Shown: piece after piece, positions 1-6,154 of the stretch
Numbering within the stretch: position 1 is the stretch's first letter
Layout: each line of letters begins with the position of its first letter
Source of the DNA: CAUTXO01 sp963542625
GTDB lineage: Bacteria > Campylobacterota > Campylobacteria > Campylobacterales > SZUA-545
Length of the DNA: 12,472 nt
Direction: 5' to 3'
Assembly: GCA_963542625.1 (NCBI GenBank)
Contig: CAUTXO010000047.1
Location: forward strand, 1-12,472
The notes under the pieces: model-generated
Told to the model about the DNA's origin: nothing
Databases searched by the model: none
What the model saw: only the letters and a program-made list of their open reading frames with translations
Made by a program: the position numbers and the translations under genes

Positions 1-294
1 GTCTCATAGCTTATTACGCCTAGTTTAGGTTTCGAAATGTCAATGCTATAGTGCATTGATAGATCTTTTTTGTGTAGTGTTTGCAATTAATAATAATGTA
101 TTTTGTGCGACATTAAAAACTCTTGTTTATAAGCTTCTTTTTATTGTGTGTTTGCTGTTTTTTCATAAAACGGCATTGTTTTTTGACTAGCACACGAACT
201 TAAAGCCACCGGATCTTGGAAAAACTTATACTGTTTTATGCTGTGTATAATACAGAAGTTCTTGTGATGTATTGTGTTTTTTAACCTGTGGCGT

Positions 295-445
295 TAGATC
301 CTGATTTTAGTCTTAGAAAAAACTTTGCACACTCTTTGATAAATAGATCTTCTTAGTTTTGTAGCCTGTTAGATTTAATTTAAATTTCAAAAAAAACTTA
401 CGCGCACCACTTTGTGAGATAAGATCTTGTGAATTTGTAGGCTCT
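295..445. repeat. Imperfect tandem repeat, two units of 75 and 76 bp
   Basis: Unit 1 (295-369) and unit 2 (370-445) both begin TAGAT, carry AAAAAACTT about 23 bases in, a GCACAC/GCGCACC block, CTTTG, then AGATCTT (345 and 422) and a TTTGTAG block near the end; the next TAGAT at 446 begins what may be a third, decayed unit. Identity is roughly two thirds by eye after small gaps. The 211-294 stretch (GGATCTTGGAAAAACTT, later ACCTGTGGCG) may be a still more decayed earlier unit. The function is unknown. Confidence 0.5.
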
Positions 446-796
446 TAGATCTTACTAGGTTGTCCGCGAGATTAAAATCAATTAAGATTTAAATATCAGT
501 TGCCGGCGCTACGCTAAAAGATCTAAGGATCTTAAACCATAAGCCGCTGAATTTTTAGAAATACACGCCTATATTTTTTCTATGCTATTGAAAAACTGTG
601 CTGCTTAAATCTCAATTTTTGATAAGCCTACCGCTTTGGTGTTTATTAGCCCGAAATTCTTACTTACACTGTAAGCCGGTAAGGTTTTTAAACACCACTG
701 GCTCTGATTTTTAACAAAATTAGCCCTAATTCAGCTCTTAATTTACTGCTAAAAGCTGCAATTTAAACGCGTCACACGCAAACTACTGCAAGCTTT

Positions 797-821
797 TCAC
801 ACTCAAAGGCAATTTGTGTGA
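797..821. other. Weak hairpin just after the receiver-gene stop
   Basis: TCACAC (797-802) and GTGTGA (816-821) are inverted repeats directly downstream of the response-regulator stop codon, with an inner AAA/TTT pairing possible. No T-run follows on the minus strand, so this is at best a weak or factor-assisted transcript end for the chemotaxis operon. Confidence 0.3.
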
Positions 822-1187
822 CTATTGTTTTACCAGCTCTTTAATCCTATTTAAAATCATATCAGGGTCTATCGGCTTAATAAAATACTCGTTTGCACCG
901 GCTAAAAACGCCTTGTCTTTATCGCCTTGATCCGCTTCTGTGCTAATCACGATGATTGGAACTTTGGTGTAATTAAAATCATCGCGCGCCTTTTTCACAA
1001 AGGTGTAGCCGTCCATAATCGGCATATTTATATCAACCAAGAACAGATCTATGTCAGTGTGGTCGGCAATTTTTTCCAAAGCTTCCATACCGTTTTCTGC
1101 TTCTATAAAATTTGCGTTTAGGGCTTTTAAAATGATTTTATAATATCCTCTAGCTGTTTTTGAATCATCTACAATTAGTATTTTCAT
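822..1187 (-). CDS. Single-domain CheY-like response regulator
   Basis: This 121-residue protein is a complete receiver domain with nothing attached. The acidic pair D7-D8 (VDDS), the phospho-acceptor D52 (LVDINMP), the conserved S/T at S82-T83 and lysine K104 (FIKP) are all present, so it should accept a phosphoryl group from a histidine kinase such as CheA. I chose the start at 1187 rather than an in-frame upstream ATG (1223) because an AAGGAA ribosome site sits four bases before it and the protein then begins MKILIVDD, as receivers do; the longer start would overlap cheR and add a tail with no family match. It is the last gene of the operon, three bases' worth of sequence away from the cheR stop. 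It may be a CheY-type output or a phosphate sink; without a CheA or flagellar-switch gene beside it the sequence cannot say which. Confidence 0.9.
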   Translation of the reverse strand: MKILIVDDSKTARGYYKIILKALNANFIEAENGMEALEKIADHTDIDLFLVDINMPIMDGYTFVKKARDDFNYTKVPIIVISTEADQGDKDKAFLAGANEYFIKPIDPDMILNRIKELVKQ

Positions 1188-1188
1188 A

Positions 1189-2013
1189 TTATTCCTTCTT
1201 ATAAACGAGCACATTATTAACACGGACGGGCTTGAAAATCGGCGCGATCCGGCTCATATATTCCGCGTGCCCTAAAAATAAATAACTACCGTAATTTAAC
1301 ATATCGTAAAAGGTGGTAACAACTTCCTTTTGACTTGCGTCGTCAAAATATATTAGCATATTTCGCGAAAAAATCACGTCGAACTTTCCCAGTTTTCTTA
1401 CCTGAGATTTATCAAAAATATTAATCCTTTGAAAGTCAATCGCGTCTCTTATTTCCGCTTTTAGCTCGTATAATTCTTCTTGTTTTGTGAAATATTTCTT
1501 TTCCATTGTCTCTGGCAAAACTCTAAGCGACGCCTTTCTATACACGCCGTTTCTTGCCTTTTGAATACAATTTGAGTCAATATCTATGCCTACTATCTCA
1601 AAATCGTGAGTTCGTATCATTCTACCTTCTTCGAGTAAATAAATCGCAATACTATACGGCTCTTCGCCACTCGAACAAGGCGCGCTAAGAATTCTTATGG
1701 AAGATCTTCCGTTGTTTATCATCTCCCGCAATACATTATTTACAAGTATTTCAAACTGATGTTTTTCTCTGAAAAAATAGGTTTCATTTACGGTAATGCT
1801 GTTAATTAGCTCCTCAAAAAGCACGCCGTTACTGTCTTCAAAACGCAAGGCGGTGAAATAATCTTTAAAATTCGTTACCTTTCCGCTACTTTTTAGCCTA
1901 TCAAAAAGGCTTTCTATTTTATTAAAATGCTTTTCTTTAGAGAGATAGATCCCCGTTTTTTTGTAAATAAATTCGCTTAATTTTTCAAAATTTTCCCAAG
2001 ATATTTCATTCAT
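1189..2013 (-). CDS. cheR: Chemoreceptor glutamate methyltransferase CheR
   Basis: CheR uses S-adenosylmethionine to methylate glutamates on the cytoplasmic part of chemoreceptors, opposing CheB. The 274-residue protein has the usual helical N-terminal domain and then the methyltransferase fold: NETYFFRE (76-83), SAPCSSGEEPYS (110-121, the SAM-binding loop and CheR signature), GIDID (142-146), FSRNMLIYFD (215-224) and LFLGHAEY (245-252). No extra C-terminal TPR or receptor-tethering domain is present. The frame is open to 2061, but the real start is one of two adjacent ATGs (2016 or 2013) preceded by AGGGAT; the second has the better spacing. Its first bases overlap the end of the HEAT-protein gene, so the two are probably translationally coupled. 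The family call is firm; the exact first residue is uncertain by one methionine. Confidence 0.95.
   Translation of the reverse strand: MNEISWENFEKLSEFIYKKTGIYLSKEKHFNKIESLFDRLKSSGKVTNFKDYFTALRFEDSNGVLFEELINSITVNETYFFREKHQFEILVNNVLREMINNGRSSIRILSAPCSSGEEPYSIAIYLLEEGRMIRTHDFEIVGIDIDSNCIQKARNGVYRKASLRVLPETMEKKYFTKQEELYELKAEIRDAIDFQRINIFDKSQVRKLGKFDVIFSRNMLIYFDDASQKEVVTTFYDMLNYGSYLFLGHAEYMSRIAPIFKPVRVNNVLVYKKE
1192..1197 (-). promoter_or_regulatory. Ribosome binding site deciding the receiver-gene start
   Basis: On the minus strand this reads AAGGAA followed by TAAT and then the ATG at 1187. It overlaps the 3' end of cheR, which fits translational coupling, and it argues against the upstream in-frame ATG at 1223. 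Confidence 0.7.
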
Positions 2014-2635
2014 CATAATCCCTAATTTCTTTGATTGATTTCTCGATGGCAAATTTTGCAAAACTGCTATCTTTGAATTTATTCATCAGAGCTTCTAATA
2101 ACGCAATATCTTCTTTTTTGCCGATCTCCCCTAAGTATTCAACGCAGGTCATTACAATATTTATGTCGTCTTCTTTTTGAATTAGCTTAATCAAATACTC
2201 CCTAGATTTTTTTAGCTTTGTGTTGCCTAAGATGTTGGCGATTAAGATCTTAGTGTCTCTTAGCTTCGTATCTAGGTATTTTTCAAAGAACGGATCTAAA
2301 TTTTCGCCCTGCTCTTGCAAGATCTCAACGGCTATATTTCTAAGGTGCGCGTTTTCCACTTCCAATAGGGAAAAAAGCCCATCGACCAACCGCTCGCTAA
2401 GCTTTGCCTTGCCTAAAATGCTGGCTACGTAATTTGTGTGTCTAGGATCTATCTCACCATCAATTAAAATCGACAAAAGCACAAGCTCGCCGCCGGGAAA
2501 ATTTTTCAAACTATCCAGCGCGTAGTGCTTTTTTTCCGTGTCTTCTTCGTTGTTAAAATACTCCAAGCACTCCATAGGGGTTTTCAGATCTTTAAACTCT
2601 ATGTCGTATTCTTTTTTTGAATTAATTAAACCCAT
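2006..2635 (-). CDS. HEAT-repeat protein encoded between cheB and cheR
   Basis: This 209-residue soluble, acidic, helix-rich protein has no signal peptide or membrane segment. From about residue 95 it consists of HEAT-like helical pairs: one around LRNIAVEILQEQ, one around TKILIANILGNTKL, one around INIVMTCVEYLGEIGKKEDI and a shorter one near the C-terminus; an earlier pair may lie near VLLSILIDGEIDPRHTNYVA. HEAT arrays bind other proteins, and I see no catalytic motif. The start has a GGAG ribosome site with a six-base spacer. It begins 12 bases after cheB and its end overlaps cheR, so it is made with both adaptation enzymes. I infer a scaffold or regulator of receptor methylation, but that rests on position alone. 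It is not recognisable to me as CheD, CheX or CheW. Confidence 0.85.
   Translation of the reverse strand: MGLINSKKEYDIEFKDLKTPMECLEYFNNEEDTEKKHYALDSLKNFPGGELVLLSILIDGEIDPRHTNYVASILGKAKLSERLVDGLFSLLEVENAHLRNIAVEILQEQGENLDPFFEKYLDTKLRDTKILIANILGNTKLKKSREYLIKLIQKEDDINIVMTCVEYLGEIGKKEDIALLEALMNKFKDSSFAKFAIEKSIKEIRDYDE
2018..2023 (-). promoter_or_regulatory. Ribosome binding site of cheR
   Basis: AGGGAT on the minus strand lies inside the last codons of the HEAT-protein gene. From its AGGG core the spacing is six bases to the ATG at 2013 and three to the ATG at 2016, which favours 2013 and rules against a start at 2061. Confidence 0.6.
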
Positions 2636-2647
2636 TTTTCGCTCCGT

Positions 2648-3685
2648 TTATCCGTGGCTGATAATGCGTTGGACGATCTTAGGAAAAGGCAGCACTTCTT
2701 TCGTGCCCCCGCGCGCCGCAGCTTCTTTTGGCATTCCAAAAACCGTCGCTGTTTCTTGAGATTCCGCTATGGTGTATGCGCCCTTTTGTTTCAAAAGCAC
2801 CATTCCATCAGCACCGTCATCGCCAATTCCCGTCAGTTGCACGGCAAAGATCTTAGTCGGGTTAAAGGCTTCTGCCGCGCTAAAATACATTTCATCAACG
2901 CTAGGGACAAAAAAGCACTTTCGCCTAGAATCGCCGTGCCTTAGCACAACTTTGCCGCCGCTTCTTGCAAACTTCAAATGCGTTCCGCCTTTTGCGATAT
3001 ACACGGTCGATTTTTTCACTTCCATATTTTCTTGGCTTAGGACGACCTGAATTTTTGAATTTTCATTCAACCTTTGCGCGAAGCGTTCTATAAAGCTCGT
3101 TGGCATATGCTGCGCGACGCATACGGCGTGCGGATAATCCTTTGGCAGGGCGTAGCAAATTTCTTCTATTAGTCTTGGCCCTCCAGTTGAAGATCCTATC
3201 AGCACTATGGAGTCGGCAAGATCTGTGGAATTTATTTGTGTTGTTTCTTGAACTGAATGCCCTCTTTTTACCGTCCCAAGTTTCAAGCTATGCATAGAAA
3301 CGCTAAAGGCTTCTTCTAAGGTTTTTAAAATACTGTGCTGTTTTTCCGCCCCGCCCACGTGCATTGTGTTTGTTTTTTCTATTGCCGCAACGGCGCCAAG
3401 ATCTAGGGCGTCAAAGGTTATGTCGGCGTCTTCTTTTGTGAGTGCGCTTAGCATAATTATTGGCGTTGGATTATTTTGCATAATCTTTTTTACAGCCGCG
3501 AGCCCGTCCATCATCGGCATATTAACGTCCATTGTTATCGCGTCGTATTTATTCGCAATGGCCTTATCGCAAGCTTCTATACCATTTTTTGCCGTTTCAA
3601 CAATGTGCCCCGCTTCACTGATAATTCGCGCCAAGTGATTTCGCACGACGATAGAATCATCAACCACAAGAACTTTTTTACTCAT
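2648..3685 (-). CDS. cheB: Chemotaxis response regulator and glutamate methylesterase CheB
   Basis: CheB removes methyl groups from chemoreceptor glutamate esters (and can deamidate glutamines), its activity being raised by phosphorylation from CheA. The 345-residue protein has both standard domains: a receiver at about 1-120 with D9-D10 and phospho-acceptor D53 (MDVNMP), a linker, and the methylesterase at about 155-345 with the catalytic triad visible as S166 (GSSTGG), H193 (AQHM) and D290 (GIGDDGADG). Length and order match classical CheB. An AAGGGA ribosome site precedes the ATG by five bases. It is the first gene of the operon and the 62-base gap upstream has AT-rich sequence including a TATTAT that might serve as a -10. 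The receiver domain is noteworthy because, as I recall, C. jejuni CheB lacks it. Confidence 0.96.
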   Translation of the reverse strand: MSKKVLVVDDSIVVRNHLARIISEAGHIVETAKNGIEACDKAIANKYDAITMDVNMPMMDGLAAVKKIMQNNPTPIIMLSALTKEDADITFDALDLGAVAAIEKTNTMHVGGAEKQHSILKTLEEAFSVSMHSLKLGTVKRGHSVQETTQINSTDLADSIVLIGSSTGGPRLIEEICYALPKDYPHAVCVAQHMPTSFIERFAQRLNENSKIQVVLSQENMEVKKSTVYIAKGGTHLKFARSGGKVVLRHGDSRRKCFFVPSVDEMYFSAAEAFNPTKIFAVQLTGIGDDGADGMVLLKQKGAYTIAESQETATVFGMPKEAAARGGTKEVLPFPKIVQRIISHG

Positions 3686-3736
3686 TTAATTCCCTTGAAT
3701 AATATTGAATGTATTTTAATATTTTACTGTTTAAGG

Positions 3737-3767
3737 TAAAAAATCTGTTAAGTTTCGCGTGAAACTT
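3737..3767 (-). terminator. Probable intrinsic terminator overlapping the rlmN stop
   Basis: Read on the minus strand, AAGTTTC - ACGC - GAAACTT (3767-3750) forms a seven-pair stem with a four-base loop and contains the rlmN stop codon TAA at its end; a run of six T (3743-3738) follows after a six-base gap. The stem is AT-rich and the T-run is slightly displaced, so it may be weak. It separates the hisF-rlmN unit from the chemotaxis operon downstream on the same strand. Confidence 0.5.
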
Positions 3768-4809
3768 TGGACCTTTCCCTTAATTGACCGCAAGCGGCAG
3801 AAATATCCAAACCTTTGGATTCTCTAATCGTGCAGGTGATTTTTTTTGAATTCAAAAAGGCTTTGAATTTTTCCATACTTTCTTTTGACGGCCGCTCGTA
3901 ATTGCTACCTTCAAACGGATTAAAATAAATGAGATTTACTTTGGCGTTTATCCCGCTTAATAATTTATGCAATTTTTTTGCGTCATCTATTTTGTCATTA
4001 ACGTTTTTAATCATTATGTATTCAAACATCAGGCGTTTTCTTGCGTCAATTGGAAAGTTTTTTACAGCTTTTATTATTGTTTCTATCGGGAATGATTTGT
4101 TTAACGGGATTAATTCGTCCCTTGTTTTGTTATCCACCGCGTGCAATGAAATTGCCAGTTGCACGCCAAGTTTTAATTCGCCCAGCTTATAGATCTTAGA
4201 GCTTATCCCGCTTGTAGAAATTGTCTGTCTTTTCGGGCTAATATTCATCATTTGTGAAAAGATCTTGATGGCTTTTATAAGGTTATTAAAATTATCCAGC
4301 GGCTCGCCCATACCCATAAAAACAAGATTTAAGCTCTTTTCTTCGGGAAAATTATTATCTTTTTTTATCAAAAGCACTTGCGAAACGATTTCATTCACTT
4401 CTAAATTTCTTTCAAAACCGCCCTTTCCCGTGAGACAAAACGAGCAGCCAATTCTGCAACCGACCTGTGATGAAACGCAAATCGTGTATTTTGCTTGCTT
4501 AGTTACATTGCCATTTTCGCGCTGTTCGTTGCTCATTCTAAGTAGCACGGCTTCTACTGTTTTGCCGTCTTTTAGCAAAAATAAATATTTTATGCTACCG
4601 TCGCTGCTGGTTTCTTTCCTGACGATTTTCTCTTCTAAAACAGCAAAATTGCCATTTAGCTCATTTCTTAGCGCCTGCGGTAGGTTCGCCATCAGCTCAA
4701 AATCAAACACATATTTGTTGTAGATCCAGTTCCTGATTTGCTCCACCCTGTAAGCGGGCTGGATCTTTTGGCTTAGATCTTCGGGCAAAAGGCTTAGAAA
4801 ATTAAGCAT
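3748..4809 (-). CDS. rlmN: RlmN, dual-specificity rRNA/tRNA C2-adenine methyltransferase
   Basis: RlmN is a radical-SAM enzyme that methylates C2 of A2503 in 23S rRNA and of A37 in some tRNAs, using a methylated cysteine intermediate. In this 353-residue protein the iron-sulfur ligands are C118, C122 and C125 (CRIGCSFC), followed by LTGKGGFERNL; GMGEPLDN (166-173) contacts SAM; and the methyl-carrying cysteine is C340 in DISAACGQL. The N-terminal accessory domain is present (RVEQIRNWIY), as is E86 in TVEAVLL. It is full length for the family. The start overlaps the preceding gene by eight bases, so it is translated as part of the hisF unit, and its stop codon lies in a hairpin that probably ends the transcript. 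RlmN rather than the resistance paralogue Cfr is favoured by the housekeeping gene order. Confidence 0.96.
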   Translation of the reverse strand: MLNFLSLLPEDLSQKIQPAYRVEQIRNWIYNKYVFDFELMANLPQALRNELNGNFAVLEEKIVRKETSSDGSIKYLFLLKDGKTVEAVLLRMSNEQRENGNVTKQAKYTICVSSQVGCRIGCSFCLTGKGGFERNLEVNEIVSQVLLIKKDNNFPEEKSLNLVFMGMGEPLDNFNNLIKAIKIFSQMMNISPKRQTISTSGISSKIYKLGELKLGVQLAISLHAVDNKTRDELIPLNKSFPIETIIKAVKNFPIDARKRLMFEYIMIKNVNDKIDDAKKLHKLLSGINAKVNLIYFNPFEGSNYERPSKESMEKFKAFLNSKKITCTIRESKGLDISAACGQLRERSKVSRET

Positions 4810-5323
4810 TTTCTTTTACGATCTCTCGCAAGGTTTGCAAGGCTTTTGGCAAATTTGCCACAAAATCTTTGTGCGCGTCTTTGTTGCAGTAGTTAGAAAC
4901 GTAAAATATACCCGCCGCCGGTATCAAAAAACTTTGCGCCACTTTCATAACGGAAAAAAACTCCATATTTTCAGCCGTTATTTTGTGCTGGTTGTAACTT
5001 TGCCAAAGATCTTCGTCGGTGGTGATGAAGTTTGATGAATTTACAATCGTTGAATTTTCACCGGTTTCTTGTGAAATGACGCTGTCAATCGGCGTGTAAG
5101 ATCCGCTAGCAAAAAAGGAATTTTCAACGTTTGCCGCGCTCGATGTCTTGATGACCTCGCCTATTTTATGCTGCCCGTAACTCCCGCAAGTGCCCACAAA
5201 AAGCAGACTTTTTGGCTTATTTAGCATTGCAAGTCTCGTTGTGTTTATGGCAGCGTCAATCAGCCCCACGCCGATACTTTTTGCAAAGTCAAAGCTCTCC
5301 ATTTTCCCCGCGCAAAGTATCAT
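4802..5323 (-). CDS. Purine-nucleoside-phosphorylase-like (PNP/MTAN superfamily) protein
   Basis: Proteins of this superfamily cleave the glycosidic bond of nucleosides, by phosphate or water. The 173-residue protein shows the family marks: VGTCGS (43-48) at the phosphate/ribose site, ENMEFFS (118-124) where the glutamate normally binds the ribose, and YVSNYCNKDAH (141-151) where the base-recognising acid normally sits. It is short against roughly 230 residues for MTA/SAH nucleosidases, with a compact start and an abbreviated middle. At the SD motif typical of MTA/SAH nucleosidases it has SN (N144), closer to the TN of trimeric purine nucleoside phosphorylases. The substrate cannot be assigned. 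It overlaps hisF by four bases (ATGA) and rlmN by eight. I recall a similar unassigned gene between ksgA and rlmN in C. jejuni, so it is a conserved neighbour rather than a recent arrival. Confidence 0.8.
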   Translation of the reverse strand: MILCAGKMESFDFAKSIGVGLIDAAINTTRLAMLNKPKSLLFVGTCGSYGQHKIGEVIKTSSAANVENSFFASGSYTPIDSVISQETGENSTIVNSSNFITTDEDLWQSYNQHKITAENMEFFSVMKVAQSFLIPAAGIFYVSNYCNKDAHKDFVANLPKALQTLREIVKENA

Positions 5324-6075
5324 ATTCTCACTTCCACGCCGTCTTTTTTAAGGTTTTGCTTGAGCGCTTGGATCTCGATTTCTCTAAAATGAAACACCGA
5401 CGCAGCCAAGCAAGCGTCCGCCCCAGCGCCAAAGGCTTTGGTAAAATGCTCCATTTTTCCAGCGCCGCCGCTTGCAATTATTGGAATATTTACGGCAGCA
5501 CAAGCCTTTGAAATTATCTCGGTGTCAAAGCCGTTTTTTGTGCCGTCGGTATCCATTGAAGTCAAAAGTATCTCCCCAGCACCCCTGGCTTCTAGCTCTT
5601 TTAGCCACGCGCAGGCGTTTTTTGCGGTGTTTATCCGCCCGCCGTTTATAAAAACTTCGTAATCGCCGCTCGAACTCTTTTTCACATCAACGGCGGCAAC
5701 GATGGTAGATGTCCCAAATCTTTTTGCCGCTTGGTCTATTAAGCCTGGATCCCTAACCGCCGCTGAATTAATGCTGACCTTATCGCAGCCAGTGCTTAAG
5801 ATCTTGTAAATATCGTCAAGATCCTTGACGCCACCGCCAACGGTAAGCGGTATGAATACTTCTTTTGCCGTTTGTTCTAGGACTTTTAGCGTGACGGATC
5901 TTTGCTCTAGGCTTGCCGTGATGTCTAAAAACGTAATTTCATCGGCGCCTTCGTCGTTGTAAAATTTTGCTATTTGAACGGGATCTCCGGCGTCGATAAG
6001 ATTTGTAAAATTAACGCCCTTTACAACCCTACCGTTTTTAATGTCAAGGCAGGGGATTATTCTTTTTGCAAGCAT
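5320..6075 (-). CDS. hisF: Imidazole glycerol phosphate synthase cyclase subunit HisF
   Basis: HisF forms a complex with the glutaminase HisH and, using ammonia channelled from it, converts PRFAR to imidazole glycerol phosphate and AICAR in histidine synthesis. The 251-residue protein is a full beta/alpha barrel beginning LAKRIIPCLDIKNGRVVKG, with the catalytic aspartates D11 and D130 (AAVDVK), the phosphate-binding loops LTVGGGV (78-83) and IIASGGAGK (199-207), SMDTDGTKNGFD (173-184) and INSAAV. HisA is excluded by the SMDTDGTKNG loop and the N-terminal CLDIKNGRVVKG. No hisH or other his gene is adjacent; it leads a minus-strand unit with a nucleoside-phosphorylase-like gene and rlmN. There is no clear Shine-Dalgarno sequence before its ATG, which is preceded by CGCGA, the same context as the divergent ksgA. 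Confidence 0.96.
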   Translation of the reverse strand: MLAKRIIPCLDIKNGRVVKGVNFTNLIDAGDPVQIAKFYNDEGADEITFLDITASLEQRSVTLKVLEQTAKEVFIPLTVGGGVKDLDDIYKILSTGCDKVSINSAAVRDPGLIDQAAKRFGTSTIVAAVDVKKSSSGDYEVFINGGRINTAKNACAWLKELEARGAGEILLTSMDTDGTKNGFDTEIISKACAAVNIPIIASGGAGKMEHFTKAFGAGADACLAASVFHFREIEIQALKQNLKKDGVEVRI

Positions 6076-6154
6076 TCGCGGCCTAGTAAAATTTTTGTGA
6101 TTTTATCCAAGCTTAGCTAAGCTCATTTTTAAAATATTTTGGCTAACATCGCGA
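6076..6154. promoter_or_regulatory. Divergent hisF-ksgA control region with central palindrome
   Basis: The 79-base gap is nearly symmetric. The nine-base sequence CGCGAATGC, including the ATG, occurs at the ksgA start (6150-6158) and in reverse orientation at the hisF start (6072-6080); AT-rich tracts lie inside; and a perfect 14-base palindrome AGCTTAGCTAAGCT (6110-6123) sits almost exactly at the centre. The two promoters must lie here. The palindrome could be an operator or merely a structural dyad; no named regulator site was recognised. Confidence 0.5.

Larger units (their letters stand above)
1..821. other. AT-rich gene-free stretch at left edge
   Basis: I see no credible gene here on either strand: stops are frequent in all frames, no reading frame shows a recognisable domain, and I found no tRNA-like T-arm or other known RNA signature. 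The stretch is richer in A and T than the coding DNA to its right. It holds a degenerate tandem repeat (295-445), five AGATCT palindromes (61, 345, 422, 447, 519), a GGATCT at 527 close beside the last, and one isolated TATAAT at 246-251 preceded directly by TG, which could be a promoter but has no visible downstream gene. It lies downstream of the chemotaxis operon's last gene, so it could be decayed sequence or the 3' side of an unrelated locus outside the window. Confidence 0.6.

Noticed and set aside
246..251. TATAAT as a promoter for a small RNA in the left stretch
   Set aside because: Only the -10 matches; there is no properly spaced -35, no terminator-like hairpin and no downstream gene, and such hexamers occur by chance in AT-rich DNA.
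1188..1223. Twelve-residue N-terminal extension of the receiver protein
   Set aside because: The inner ATG has a good ribosome site and the receiver domain starts immediately after it.
2014..2061. Sixteen-residue N-terminal extension of CheR
   Set aside because: It lies within the HEAT gene and lacks a ribosome site; AGGGAT supports the ATG at 2013 or 2016.
2648..3739. Several plus-strand open frames of 65-96 codons opposite cheB
   Set aside because: They are antisense shadows of a firmly identified gene and show no domain or start signal.
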